Shown here piece by piece: positions 1 to 9,112 of a stretch of DNA of 64,000 nt; the stretch's first letter is position 1, and every line of letters starts with the position of its first letter. Source of the stretch: Paenibacillus_E violae. Lineage in GTDB: Bacteria > Bacillota > Bacilli > Paenibacillales > NBRC-103111. The notes below the pieces were generated by a model. The model made no database searches. It was not told where the DNA came from and saw nothing but the letters and a program-made list of their open reading frames with translations. Position numbers and translations under genes: made by a program. The stretch covers positions 124,001 through 188,000 of the forward strand of contig NZ_JAWCUD010000006.1 of the NCBI RefSeq assembly GCF_032461945.1. The letters are read 5' to 3'.

Positions 1-153
1 GAGAATCCGAAGCTTGCTGTGGCGGTCGTCGTGCCGGAAGGCGGCTACGGGCGCTATGGCGCATCCCCGATTGCGGCAAAAATCTTTCAAGCTTACGATG
101 CAGCCAACGAAGGCATATTGACCAAGCTTGGCGGCGGGAAGAGGCCTTGGTAG
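1..153 (+). CDS. Penicillin-binding transpeptidase, C-terminal fragment cut by window start
   Basis: Frame 1 is open from the first base to a TAG at 151-153 and encodes the last 50 residues of a protein that differs at only three positions (Y/F, E/D, I/V) from the end of the complete transpeptidase at 324-2390. It is therefore the 3' end of a tandem paralogue of that gene. It holds only the C-terminal strand region after the KTG motif, so catalytic residues cannot be checked. It is followed by its own terminator. The rest of the gene lies outside the window. Confidence 0.9.
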   Translation, partial: ENPKLAVAVVVPEGGYGRYGASPIAAKIFQAYDAANEGILTKLGGGKRPW

Positions 154-170
154 AAGCAGAAGCGAATAAA

Positions 171-213
171 AAACCTTCAAATCCACTTCATTAGTGGGTC
201 TGAAGGTTTTTTT
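171..213 (+). terminator. Intrinsic terminator of the upstream PBP copy
   Basis: An imperfect stem pairs AAACCTTCAAATCCAC with GTGGGTCTGAAGGTTT and runs directly into a seven-T tract at 207-213. It separates the two paralogous transpeptidase genes, so the second is probably transcribed from its own promoter in 214-310. Confidence 0.85.
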
Positions 214-323
214 GTGGGCTTGTCTTGGGAATGAGCCGAGTTTTCCAAATTTTAGTGAACTTATTTCCAGGCCGCTGCGTCTGTTTCAGGATACATCCTG
301 ACACAGAAGGGGGCTTTACAGTG

Positions 324-2390
324 ATGAAATCGCCGATTACGGATGATCCGAGGAAAAAAGAGCTTGTTCAAAAGAGACATTTTTCGCTGCGGATCAATCT
401 TTTTTTCTTTGTAACCTTTGTCTTATTTTCCATCCTGATCGTGCGATTGGCTATGCTGCAGTTTGTTGAAACGAAAATACATAAAGCCGCAGAGAATAGA
501 AATGGCACACAAACGATACAAATTGCTCCCATTCGCGGGAACATCTACGACTCCTCGAAATCTCCGCTTGCGTATACCATTCCCATGCAATCCTTATTTT
601 TTCGAATTGATCCCAGCGCGCAAAAGTTAGATGAATTAATTGCTATCGCGAATCGGCTGAAAGCGGATGTTTTCGACAAGTATGCCAAACCAAACTCAAA
701 AAGTCCGACGCCGGAAGAAATCATTCTAGCCATGGACATTGGCTACGACTACCATAAGGTTGAAATCAAGAAACCAAGCTATTACTGGGTTCCACGAAGA
801 ATTAAGGCGGATTTGTCCAGTGAAGAGATCGCCTACCTTTTAGAGCATCGCGATGAATTTAAATGGTTGGACGTAACGGAGGAAAGCATCCGCACCTATG
901 AACTGGATGATGACGGCAACACGACCATTGCTACGCATTTAGTGGGGTATACGAACTCTTTTACCTCTCCGACAGCCAAAGAAATCTACAAAGACAGCCC
1001 TATGGTCCAGGAATATTTGAGCTCGGAAAATGTGGGATTCGATGGCATTGAACGCATGTATCAGGATGAGCTGCGCGGCAGAAACGGCAGGAAGACCTAC
1101 CCCGTGGACGCCGTTAACAAAATCATTGGGAGAGCCGAAGTCACGGCTCCCGTTAAAGGAAATAATTTATATTTGACCATACATAAAGATATCCAAAAAG
1201 CGACAGAACGAATGCTGGAGGAGCATATTCGCTATTTGCGCAGCCCGTCGCACGCCAATGATTTGTATATGAGTGTTGGGATGCAGGCAGCTTCCGGTTT
1301 TGCAGTGGCTATGGAGGTGGATACGGGACGGGTGGTTACGATGGCGAACTATCCGGATTACGATGCAAACGCCTGGACCGGCGGCATGTCGGCAAGCGTC
1401 TACAAAGAAATTGAAAGCTTTATTCCCAATGGCAGTATTCGAACGGCAAAAGCTAAGTATCCAGATGAAAAAGAAAATGCGAAACATCCATCATCCATTG
1501 TGTTCATGGGTTCCACGATTAAGCCTATGTCCGTGTTGATTGGGCTTAAGGAGAATTTTTTCAGCGGGTACGGCAATGTTTATTACGATACGGGGTCGTT
1601 CAGTTTTGGTAAAGGAGGCAACAGCACCATCACCAATTCGGGGAAAGCGGCTTACGGAGCGATGGACGCTGCTGGGGCGATTGAACACTCCTCTAATACG
1701 TTCATGTCTGAAAAAGTCGGGATTCCTTTCTGGGCCAAATACGGCAGAGAGAATCCGGAAGTGACAGCCAAATGGGCGGAATACATGGCGAAATTCGGAA
1801 TGGGCGTCAAAACAGGCAGCGGCCTTCCGGGCGAGCTTGCAGGATCGAACGATTTTATCAAAAATGCTGTGAAAGACAGTTATCAATCCGCTATGGTTTA
1901 TGCATCATGGGGACAAAACGAGAAAACGACAACCTTGCAGCTCGCTCAGTACACAGCTACTTTGGCTAGTCGGGGGAAGCGGATGAAGCCGCTATTCGTA
2001 GATGAAATTCGCGACTACCAAGGCCAGTTGGTTAGAAAAATAGAGCCGGAAGTACTGGAGGATTTCTCCGCCGAGTTTGCCAAAGAGCATTGGAACACCA
2101 TTATCCACGGGATGAAAAGCGGGGCTGAAGGGATCGAGGAGCTGCCTTTTAATGTGGCGCGCAAAACAGGCACATCTACCCAAAGCGTGTCGGGAGGCTC
2201 GGTTGAAAATGCCGTGTTCATCGCCTTTGCGCCGGTCGAGAACCCGAAGCTTGCCGTCGCGGTAGTCGTGCCCGAAGGCGGCTTCGGGCGCTATGGCGCC
2301 TCTCCGATTGCGGCGAAAATCTTTCAAGCTTACGACGCTGCTAACGATGGCGTTTTGACGAAGCTTGGCGGCGGGAAGCGGCCTTGGTAG
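324..2390 (+). CDS. Class B penicillin-binding protein (peptidoglycan transpeptidase)
   Basis: A membrane-anchored transpeptidase that cross-links peptidoglycan stem peptides outside the cell. The 688-residue protein has one N-terminal membrane anchor (about residues 25-45), a PBP-dimer region, then a transpeptidase domain with all three catalytic motifs: S397-T-I-K400, S456-S-N458 and K614-T-G. The frame extends upstream to 225. ATG 324 (or the adjoining GTG 321) is chosen because AGAAGGGGG sits at 305-313 and the residues after it read as a normal cytoplasmic tail plus anchor. It belongs to the PBP2/PbpA-like group by architecture, but which paralogue it is cannot be settled here. It is the second of two tandem copies. 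Confidence 0.93.
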   Translation: MKSPITDDPRKKELVQKRHFSLRINLFFFVTFVLFSILIVRLAMLQFVETKIHKAAENRNGTQTIQIAPIRGNIYDSSKSPLAYTIPMQSLFFRIDPSAQKLDELIAIANRLKADVFDKYAKPNSKSPTPEEIILAMDIGYDYHKVEIKKPSYYWVPRRIKADLSSEEIAYLLEHRDEFKWLDVTEESIRTYELDDDGNTTIATHLVGYTNSFTSPTAKEIYKDSPMVQEYLSSENVGFDGIERMYQDELRGRNGRKTYPVDAVNKIIGRAEVTAPVKGNNLYLTIHKDIQKATERMLEEHIRYLRSPSHANDLYMSVGMQAASGFAVAMEVDTGRVVTMANYPDYDANAWTGGMSASVYKEIESFIPNGSIRTAKAKYPDEKENAKHPSSIVFMGSTIKPMSVLIGLKENFFSGYGNVYYDTGSFSFGKGGNSTITNSGKAAYGAMDAAGAIEHSSNTFMSEKVGIPFWAKYGRENPEVTAKWAEYMAKFGMGVKTGSGLPGELAGSNDFIKNAVKDSYQSAMVYASWGQNEKTTTLQLAQYTATLASRGKRMKPLFVDEIRDYQGQLVRKIEPEVLEDFSAEFAKEHWNTIIHGMKSGAEGIEELPFNVARKTGTSTQSVSGGSVENAVFIAFAPVENPKLAVAVVVPEGGFGRYGASPIAAKIFQAYDAANDGVLTKLGGGKRPW

Positions 2391-2414
2391 GGTTGGCCAT
2401 GTCTCTTCGCTCAC

Positions 2415-2545
2415 GAGGGAACTGTAGGGTCTTATTTGTTCTCAAACTCTGCATTTCCAGGGAAATACATCGAAATAGAGCCATGTAGTTCCCACTAAAC
2501 CTTAAAAAAGTGGTAATTGGCAAAATAGCGTACCAGGGTTCCCTC
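2415..2545. repeat. Cluster of imperfect GGGAAC-type intergenic repeats
   Basis: Three related blocks occur between two converging genes. GAGGGAACTGTAGGG..CTTATTT starts at 2415. Inverted relatives are AAATAGAGCC..GTAGTTCCC (2473-2493) and AAAATAGCG..CAGGGTTCCCTC (2522-2545). Read on one strand they share GGGAAC, a short variable part, then CTATTT. They look like a dispersed intergenic element. No open reading frame fits them. Confidence 0.5.
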
Positions 2546-2583
2546 TAACTGAGAAACCAAGAAATCAAGACCAAATACAAGCA

Positions 2584-2616
2584 CAAAAATAGAGGCCGCT
2601 TCAAAAAGCAGCCTCT
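2584..2616 (-). terminator. Terminator of the GH127 gene
   Basis: On the minus strand, AGAGGCTGC pairs with GCGGCCTCT around a short A/T-rich loop and is followed by ATTTTTG. It lies 10 bases beyond the minus-strand stop codon of the GH127 gene. Confidence 0.8.
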
Positions 2617-2625
2617 TTCCTAATT

Positions 2626-4608
2626 TCACTGGTGTACCCGAATCCACACCGCCATCTCGCCAACCCCACGATTCCCCCATTGGAAATAGGGAACCGCCTG
2701 CAAGGCGACAGGCTCGGCCGACGGCGCCCAGCGACGGTACGGCTCCGCCGATGCCCAAGCCTCAGGGGTAGCATCCCTAAAGCCCTCAGCTTCAATCCTC
2801 ACTGTGCCACCGAGCGCACTCGTGTCGGCCTCCACTTTCAGCCTCGTTCCACTTTGTAGGCTAAGGCTTGCCAGAGGAGCGCCATTATCGACCTGCTCAA
2901 CGCAGTATACAAGCGGCCCTCTTTGAATCGCGGCTTTCCCGGCATTGCTGCGGATAAGCGGATTCGCTTGGATAAGGTGTGCCTCCATCGGAAGCAGCCA
3001 AATGACGGTGTCACCATCCGTCCAAATGCGATCGATAATCGCGTAGCCATTCTCAACCGTGTACGCATCCTCTTTTTCACCGTTGATGAGCAATTGCGGT
3101 TGGCTGTCGCACCAGTAAGGCACACGCAAAGCTAGTGTGAACGAGCGCGGCTGAGCCAAGCTTAGTTCAAGCGAAGCTTCCCCACTCCAAGGCAAGGAAC
3201 AGACTTGTTTCAGCCCAACTTGCGTTGCATCATCCAACGTAATCGTACTTTCGCTGCCGATAAACAAGTGGCAGTTGATTCGTCCTGTTTCAGTCGTATA
3301 AATATACTCCCCAAGCGAAGAGAGAATCCGCGCCAAGTTAGGAGGGCAGCACGCGCATCCAAACCATTTCTGCCGCTCGGCTTTCACATGACGCTTGCCG
3401 GGGTTGTGCGCCGAAGCTTGCGGCCAAACCTCCAACGGGTTCACATAAAAGAATCGTTTCCCATCCTGACTCATACTGCCGATGATGATATTATATAACG
3501 CCCGCTCGATCACGTCGGCATACTCGCTCCGCGTTTCGAGACGCAGCATACGCTGAGCAAAATACAATAAACCGATGGAAGCGCAAGTCTCGGCATACAC
3601 CGTATCATTCGGCAGATCATAATCGAACGAGAACGCCTCCCCATGGTGCGTCGATCCGATGCCTCCCGTGATGTACATTTGCTTCTGCGTCATATTCGCC
3701 CAGAGCTTCTTGCATGCGGCAAGCAGCTTCTCGTCCCCGGTCAGTCTCGCCAAATCAGCCATTGCCGTGTACATGTATACGGCTCTCACCGAATGCCCGA
3801 TAGCCGTATCTTGTTCACGAACAGGCAGATGGCTCTGATTATAAATGCTGCTCAGACTCGGCAATGGGGTTTCACCTGCCCGATAGATGGATGTTTTCCC
3901 CCTGCGCTCCCACTCCCCATCGAAGAAATCCGGTTGCTGTCCTCGCTCATCGATGAAATAGCAGGCAAGCTGGAGATATTTCTCCTGCTTCGTTACCGTA
4001 TACAATTTGACCAGGGCGAGTTCAATCTCCTGATGCCCGTCATAGCCTCGAATCTTTCCTTCTTCGGGTCCGAATACATCCTGAATATGATCCGCAAAAC
4101 GGCACATTGCATCCAGCAGTTTTCTTTTCCCTGTAGCCTCAAAATACGCAACGGCAGCTTCAATCATATGACCTGCGCAATATAATTCATGGCACTCGTA
4201 TAAGTTCGTCCAACGCTTGCCAGGCTCTTTAATTGTAAAGTATGTATTCAAATAACCATCGCTTTGCTGCGCTTGCACGATCAGGTCAATGGTCTCATCT
4301 GCGGTCTGTTCCAACGCAGCATCAGGCTGCTGTTGAAGGGAGTAGGCGACGGCCTCGAGCCACTTGGCGAGATCGGAATCCTGAAACACCCAACCGTGAT
4401 ATTCCCCTGTTTCCAAGCCTGCGGCAATTCGGAAATTATGGATGGCATGGCTAGGTTCAGCATCGGGAACACGATCATTCAGCGCTTCCCATTGATAGGG
4501 AATGACCGTATTGCGAACAAGGTTGACGTAATGATTCCAGAAGTCATCGTTGATTTGGATTTGATTCAAAGACAATTTGTGCTTGGCCTGCAGCAGTGCA
4601 TTTGACAT
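2626..4608 (-). CDS. GH127 (DUF1680) glycosidase, probable beta-L-arabinofuranosidase
   Basis: A 660-residue cytoplasmic protein without signal peptide. It carries the GH127 zinc/cysteine site: E324 (GEAF), C342 (ETCASIG) and the C420-C421 pair in CACCPPNLAR. The spacing parallels the zinc-binding Glu and three Cys of characterised beta-L-arabinofuranosidases, in which one of the paired Cys is the nucleophile. The family releases L-arabinofuranose from plant or glycoprotein arabinosides. Exact substrate is not readable from sequence. GGAGGTTGCT lies just before the ATG. The gene is divergent from an AraC regulator 135 bp away, which probably controls it. No sugar transporter is adjacent. Confidence 0.9.
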   Translation of the reverse strand: MSNALLQAKHKLSLNQIQINDDFWNHYVNLVRNTVIPYQWEALNDRVPDAEPSHAIHNFRIAAGLETGEYHGWVFQDSDLAKWLEAVAYSLQQQPDAALEQTADETIDLIVQAQQSDGYLNTYFTIKEPGKRWTNLYECHELYCAGHMIEAAVAYFEATGKRKLLDAMCRFADHIQDVFGPEEGKIRGYDGHQEIELALVKLYTVTKQEKYLQLACYFIDERGQQPDFFDGEWERRGKTSIYRAGETPLPSLSSIYNQSHLPVREQDTAIGHSVRAVYMYTAMADLARLTGDEKLLAACKKLWANMTQKQMYITGGIGSTHHGEAFSFDYDLPNDTVYAETCASIGLLYFAQRMLRLETRSEYADVIERALYNIIIGSMSQDGKRFFYVNPLEVWPQASAHNPGKRHVKAERQKWFGCACCPPNLARILSSLGEYIYTTETGRINCHLFIGSESTITLDDATQVGLKQVCSLPWSGEASLELSLAQPRSFTLALRVPYWCDSQPQLLINGEKEDAYTVENGYAIIDRIWTDGDTVIWLLPMEAHLIQANPLIRSNAGKAAIQRGPLVYCVEQVDNGAPLASLSLQSGTRLKVEADTSALGGTVRIEAEGFRDATPEAWASAEPYRRWAPSAEPVALQAVPYFQWGNRGVGEMAVWIRVHQ

Positions 4609-4743
4609 GAAGCAACCTCCCGAATTTGCGAAATAGGCTTTACTTTCTCCAATTATATGAGGGATACTGGGGAAGTAACAGGTAGGAATACAACCAGTTA
4701 TTTATAAAATTTCACACAACGAATTAAAGGAGTCCGCCGCCAA

Positions 4744-5610
4744 ATGAAAGAGATATCGTTAGCTGCACCGCCTCTTCCTTATTATTTGGAGAGCGGTTTC
4801 AGGATGTACCACGCAGGGGACACGCATCCGGATCGCGCAGGGTTAGGTATGTATGATCTTCTTCTCGTTACGAAGGGTACGCTTCATTTGGGGGAAGAGG
4901 AGTTGACGTGGAGCTTGACCGAGGGCCAATACGTGCTGCTGCTTCCGGATAAATATCATTATGCCGTGCGTCCTTGCGATGCGGAATGCCATTTTTATTG
5001 GCTTCATTTTCAAACCAGCAGCCCTTACATGATCAGAGAGAGCAAGCCCTCTGCGCGCAGTGAATTCGTTTTACCTCAAAAAAATGAAATTACTCTGCAT
5101 CAACAAGGGGCAGCATCGGACACCGAGCGGATCCAAGAGCTTTGGCACCAACTTATACAAATGTCCGTCTCGGAGAGGTCGGTATCGTTCTGGGAAGAGC
5201 AGCGCATTTTTACCGAAATTTTGCGTGCGTTAGATATTGGAAATAAGCCCGATGAACAATCCAAAGTACATAGGTTGGCTGAGCGAATCGAAGCTTATCT
5301 CAAGCAGCATTACTCGGCAGATTTGACCAATGAGAGGTTGGCTGACGAGTTCCATTTTCATCCGAATTATTTGAGCCGCTGTATGAAAAGTGTTTATGGC
5401 TGCACGCCACTCGAGTATTTGCTTGCCTATCGAATTGAACAATCCAAGCTTCTGCTGCTGAAAACGCAGTGGTCGATTGAGCGCATCTCGGAGGAGGTGG
5501 GCTTCCATCATGCCGCTTATTTCTCGAACTGTTTTCGTGCCAAAATAGGTCTCTCACCGCTTGCCTACAGGAAGCAATATATAAGAGGTGGAACCGTTTA
5601 TCATTCTTGA
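4744..5610 (+). CDS. AraC-family regulator with cupin sensor domain
   Basis: The 288-residue protein has an N-terminal cupin-like sugar-sensing half (about 20-110, including PDKYHYAVRP) and a C-terminal double helix-turn-helix (about 185-285) with the typical AraC signature around HPNYLSRCMKSVYG and GFHHAAYFSNCFRAKIGLSPLAYR. AAAGGAG precedes the ATG. It is divergently transcribed from the GH127 glycosidase, so a role as sugar-responsive activator of that gene is a reasonable inference. The ligand is unknown. Confidence 0.92.
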   Translation: MKEISLAAPPLPYYLESGFRMYHAGDTHPDRAGLGMYDLLLVTKGTLHLGEEELTWSLTEGQYVLLLPDKYHYAVRPCDAECHFYWLHFQTSSPYMIRESKPSARSEFVLPQKNEITLHQQGAASDTERIQELWHQLIQMSVSERSVSFWEEQRIFTEILRALDIGNKPDEQSKVHRLAERIEAYLKQHYSADLTNERLADEFHFHPNYLSRCMKSVYGCTPLEYLLAYRIEQSKLLLLKTQWSIERISEEVGFHHAAYFSNCFRAKIGLSPLAYRKQYIRGGTVYHS

Positions 5611-5704
5611 GCATATGTTGAGGTAAGGAGGAGAACCCTCCTATACGCCAAAAGTTGCACGAGGTAAACTTTTGTGCGTAGAGAAAAGAAAGGTGGGGGA
5701 CAGC

Positions 5705-5767
5705 ATGAAAACGACGCGATTCACAGCTTCATTAAAAAGACTGATCATTACCTTCATTTTCCTATGA
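5705..5767 (+). CDS. Possible 20-residue hydrophobic peptide
   Basis: A strong Shine-Dalgarno (AGGTGGGGG) is placed eight bases before ATG 5705, which opens a 20-codon frame with basic N-terminal residues and a hydrophobic tail ending in TGA. It resembles a truncated signal peptide. It could be the remnant start of a decayed secreted or transporter gene, or a true small peptide. I recognise no homologue. The RBS is the only positive evidence. Confidence 0.3.
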   Translation: MKTTRFTASLKRLIITFIFL

Positions 5768-5886
5768 TAGACAGCTGAATGCGTACTTTCATCCTATTTC
5801 CAGTATGGCGGACGGATATGGTATACTAATGTATCGGTATTCGCGAGAGATAGTTTGATGAATGGTACGGAGGAGTGAGTTTCACC

Positions 5887-7761
5887 ATGTGTGGTATTAC
5901 GGGTGTGATGTATTTTGAAGATAGAGAACCAACAGTTGCTATGCTGCAGCAAATGACGGATGTGATTGTGCATCGGGGACCGAACGATTCCGGTTTTTGG
6001 ACGGATAATCGGATTGGTCTAGGCTTTCGCCGGTTGTCCATTATTGATATTCAAGAAGGGCATCAGCCGCTAGCCAATGAGGATGATTCCGTTTGGATCA
6101 TTTTTAACGGGGAAATTTATAATTACAAAGAGTTACGCGGAATGCTGCAGGAACGCGGGCACCAATTCCGCACGCATAGCGATACGGAGGTTATTGTTCA
6201 CCTTTATGAGGAGTTCGGAGAGGAATGCGTCAAGCATCTACGCGGCATGTTCGGATTCGTGATCTGGGACAAGAAAAAGAAGCAGCTGTTCGGAGCGAGA
6301 GACCATTTCGGCATTAAGCCGTTTTATTATCATGTCAACGACCGTCAGTTTTTGTTTGGCTCGGAAATTAAGAGCTTGCTCGCTGCGGATGGCATGAACC
6401 GGTTGATCCATACGGACAGCTTGCTGAACTATCTGACGTTTCAGTATGTGCCGGAGCCGAACACAATGTTCCACGGCATCCACAAACTGCCGCCGGCCCA
6501 CTATGTCAAGGTAACCTTCGATGGCGAAATGTCCATACATAAGTATTGGGATCCGATGTTTGAGCCGGAGGAACGTCCTTTTGACTATTACGTAGAGCAA
6601 ATCCGCGAAACGTTGAAGGACTCCGTCAAGCACCACATGGTCAGTGATGTGGAGCGCGGATGCTTCTTGTCCAGTGGAATTGACTCCACGGCCATCGCCA
6701 CCCACATGCGGAACATTGAACCGATCCGCACGTTCTCCGTTGGCTTCGAAGGCGCCAACAACGAGACGCCAATCGCCGCCCAAACGGCTGCGGCGCTTGG
6801 CACAGAGCACTACGACAAAGTCATCACGAAGGATGACTTCTTCAGCACGATGCCGAAGGCGATCTGGCACCAGGACGAGCCTGTTGCCGATCCTTCGGCC
6901 ATTGCCCTCTATCACGTGGCGCAGCTTGCGCGCGAGCACGTGACGGTTGTGCTGTCCGGCGAAGGCGCGGACGAGCTGTTCGGCGGCTATCGCATCTATC
7001 GCGAGCCGCAGTCACTGCGGCCGATTGATCAGCTGCCGCATTCGATCAAGCGCATGCTGAACCGCTTCGCGCGGATGCTGCCAAGCAGCGTGAAGGGGCG
7101 CAATTATGTCTTGCGCGGTACGACGCCGCTGGAGGAGCGCTTCCTTGGTAACGCGAAGATTTTCACAGAGGATATGAAAGCGGAAGTGCTGCGTCTCGAT
7201 ACGGAGATGCTGCGAGCTTATAAGAATCCTGTGCAGATCGCTGGAGACTATTACAACAAGACCAAACATCTTGATCCGGTTAGCCGGATGCAGTATATCG
7301 ATATGAATCTGTGGATGCCCGGCGATATCCTGATGAAAGCCGATAAAATGACGATGGCGCATTCGCTTGAACTGCGCGTTCCTTTCCTGGATAAAGAGCT
7401 GTTCGATGTGGCACGCCGCATCCCGGCGAAATATCGCATTGCTAATGGAACGACTAAATATATTTTCCGCAAAGCGATGGAAGGCATCATCCCGGATCCG
7501 ATTCTGAACCGTCCGAAACTGGGCTTCCCGGTACCTTTGCGCCAATGGGTGCAAGGTTCGATGGGGGATGTGCTGCTCGAGCAGATCAAAGCCAGCGGAA
7601 TTGAAGATTACATTAACATGAACACGGTAGAACGGATGCTTCAGAAGCACCGTAACGGCCAGGGCGATTATGCACGCCGGATTTGGACGATCTATATTTT
7701 TGCCCTCTGGCATATGACTTTTATGGAAGAGCTGCCTAAGAAAGTGCTCGCTGCTTACTAG
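5887..7761 (+). CDS. asnB: Asparagine synthetase (glutamine-hydrolysing)
   Basis: Converts aspartate, glutamine and ATP to asparagine and glutamate in the cytoplasm. The frame extends to GTG 5875, but ATG 5887 is the right start because it places the essential nucleophile Cys directly after Met (M-C-G-I-T-G), as family-2 glutaminase domains require. GGAGGAG ends 11 bases upstream. The glutaminase half shows HRGPNDSG and FNGEIYNY. The synthetase half shows the PP-loop SSGIDST and LSGEGADELFGGYR. The 624 residues match the usual length. Bacilli carry several paralogues (AsnB, AsnH, AsnO), and this is closest in layout to the AsnB/AsnO type. A HAD gene follows 42 bp downstream. Confidence 0.93.
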   Translation: MCGITGVMYFEDREPTVAMLQQMTDVIVHRGPNDSGFWTDNRIGLGFRRLSIIDIQEGHQPLANEDDSVWIIFNGEIYNYKELRGMLQERGHQFRTHSDTEVIVHLYEEFGEECVKHLRGMFGFVIWDKKKKQLFGARDHFGIKPFYYHVNDRQFLFGSEIKSLLAADGMNRLIHTDSLLNYLTFQYVPEPNTMFHGIHKLPPAHYVKVTFDGEMSIHKYWDPMFEPEERPFDYYVEQIRETLKDSVKHHMVSDVERGCFLSSGIDSTAIATHMRNIEPIRTFSVGFEGANNETPIAAQTAAALGTEHYDKVITKDDFFSTMPKAIWHQDEPVADPSAIALYHVAQLAREHVTVVLSGEGADELFGGYRIYREPQSLRPIDQLPHSIKRMLNRFARMLPSSVKGRNYVLRGTTPLEERFLGNAKIFTEDMKAEVLRLDTEMLRAYKNPVQIAGDYYNKTKHLDPVSRMQYIDMNLWMPGDILMKADKMTMAHSLELRVPFLDKELFDVARRIPAKYRIANGTTKYIFRKAMEGIIPDPILNRPKLGFPVPLRQWVQGSMGDVLLEQIKASGIEDYINMNTVERMLQKHRNGQGDYARRIWTIYIFALWHMTFMEELPKKVLAAY

Positions 7762-7803
7762 GTCTATCAAGGACGACAACCGTATAGACAGGAGATGGGG
7801 AAC

Positions 7804-8538
7804 GTGGGACTTTATAAGTTAATTGCCCTCGATATGGACGGTACCTTACTGGATGAGGAGAAAAAAATATCGCCGGAAAATCAATCCGCCATTCGTCAAG
7901 CGACGGAAGCTGGCAAGATCGTCATCATGTCGACCGGCCGCGGCGCCATAAGCGCCATGCCTTACATTCAAGAGCTGGGGCTATCTACGCCTATGGTTAT
8001 GGTGAATGGCAGTGAAGTATGGGAGTCGCCGAACAAGCTGCTTCGGCGGACACTGCTTCCGGTCGAGACCGTGAGCCGATTACATGCGCTGGCTGAGGAG
8101 CATGACTGCTGGTGGTGGGCCTACTCTGTCGAAGGTGTTTTCAACCGCGAGCGCGAAGGCCTGGACATCCCGAACGGCGAATGGCTGAAGTTCGGTTTCT
8201 TCACGGAAAATGCGGAGAAGCTGCAGCGTATTCGCGAAATTGCAGAGAGCTGGGGAACGCTTGAAATCACCAACTCTCATCCGTCAAACATTGAATTAAA
8301 CCCGCTTGGGATTAGCAAAGCAAGCGGTGTGGAGGCGGTTTGTCAGCTTCTGGGGATTCAGATGTCGGAAGTGATTGCGATGGGGGACAGCCAGAATGAT
8401 ATCACGATGATTCGTGAAGCAGGTCTTGGTGTTGCCATGGGCAATGCGCAGGATGAAGTCAAACAGATTGCGGATATCACGACGGTGACGAACGAAGAAA
8501 GTGCGGTTGCCAAAATCATTCATGCTTATATGTTGTAA
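7804..8538 (+). CDS. HAD-superfamily Cof-type sugar phosphatase
   Basis: A cytoplasmic Mg-dependent phosphatase of the Cof/YkrA class. It has motif I DMDGTLLD near the N-terminus (nucleophile and general acid Asp), a C2-type cap, and motif IV GDSQNDITMI near the C-terminus. The frame can start at ATG 7795, but that ATG lies within the ribosome-binding sequence GGAGATGGGG. GTG 7804 is better spaced and is used here, giving 244 residues. It follows asnB closely and may be cotranscribed. Substrates of this class are typically sugar phosphates, FMN or PLP. The specific one is unknown. Confidence 0.88.
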   Translation: MGLYKLIALDMDGTLLDEEKKISPENQSAIRQATEAGKIVIMSTGRGAISAMPYIQELGLSTPMVMVNGSEVWESPNKLLRRTLLPVETVSRLHALAEEHDCWWWAYSVEGVFNREREGLDIPNGEWLKFGFFTENAEKLQRIREIAESWGTLEITNSHPSNIELNPLGISKASGVEAVCQLLGIQMSEVIAMGDSQNDITMIREAGLGVAMGNAQDEVKQIADITTVTNEESAVAKIIHAYML

Positions 8539-8585
8539 AAGCCTTGTGACTTTTAGCCAGTACAATATCGGATGGAGATGAGCCC

Positions 8586-9065
8586 ATGATCACGTTAGCC
8601 TGGAGCTTGGTCATTCTTTTATTTGTCGTAGGTATGATAGGTGCGGTTTATCCAGTGCTGCCTGGTGTTTTGGCTATATATGCGGCGTTCTTCCTATATG
8701 GCTGGCTGATCAGCTTTGAGCCGTTTGGCTGGGTGTTCTGGACCACGCAAACCCTGATTGTCCTTATTATTATGGTTGCCGATTACGCTGTGAGCGCAAT
8801 GGGAGTCAAGAAATTCGGAGGTTCGAAGGCGGCTGTGATCGGGAGTACGATTGGTCTTATTGTGGGACCTTTCGTCATTCCGGCTTTCGGGTTAATCATA
8901 GGGCCTTTCTTAGGCGCTGTGATTGGTGAAATCATCATCGGCACCAAATGGCAAAATGCGATCGGCGCCGGGATAGGCTCCGTGATCGGTTTCTTTGCCA
9001 GCAGCGCTGTCAAAATCGTGCTGCAGCTGGCGATGATTGTTCTCTTCTTGATTTGGGTTTTTTAA
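8586..9065 (+). CDS. DUF456-family membrane protein
   Basis: The 159-residue, strongly hydrophobic protein has about four or five membrane segments, a P-V-L-P-G motif after the first helix, and glycine-rich GSTIGLIVGPFVIPAFG-type repeats characteristic of DUF456. Function is unknown for the family. The RBS GGAGATGAGCCC precedes ATG 8586. It lies in the same direction between the HAD phosphatase and the flippase with short gaps, suggesting one transcript. Confidence 0.8.
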   Translation: MITLAWSLVILLFVVGMIGAVYPVLPGVLAIYAAFFLYGWLISFEPFGWVFWTTQTLIVLIIMVADYAVSAMGVKKFGGSKAAVIGSTIGLIVGPFVIPAFGLIIGPFLGAVIGEIIIGTKWQNAIGAGIGSVIGFFASSAVKIVLQLAMIVLFLIWVF

Positions 9066-9112
9066 TTGAAGATGATGTTGTTTGAATACGGGATTAGAGA
9101 GTAGGAACACAT

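Noticed and set aside
5626..5643. AGGAGG-AGAA-CCCTCCT hairpin after the AraC gene as terminator
   Set aside because: It has no T-tract. It might be a weak structure only, so it is not listed as a feature.
7012..7779. 255-codon minus-strand frame opposite asnB
   Set aside because: It is a shadow of the asnB coding frame with His/Arg-rich composition and no RBS.
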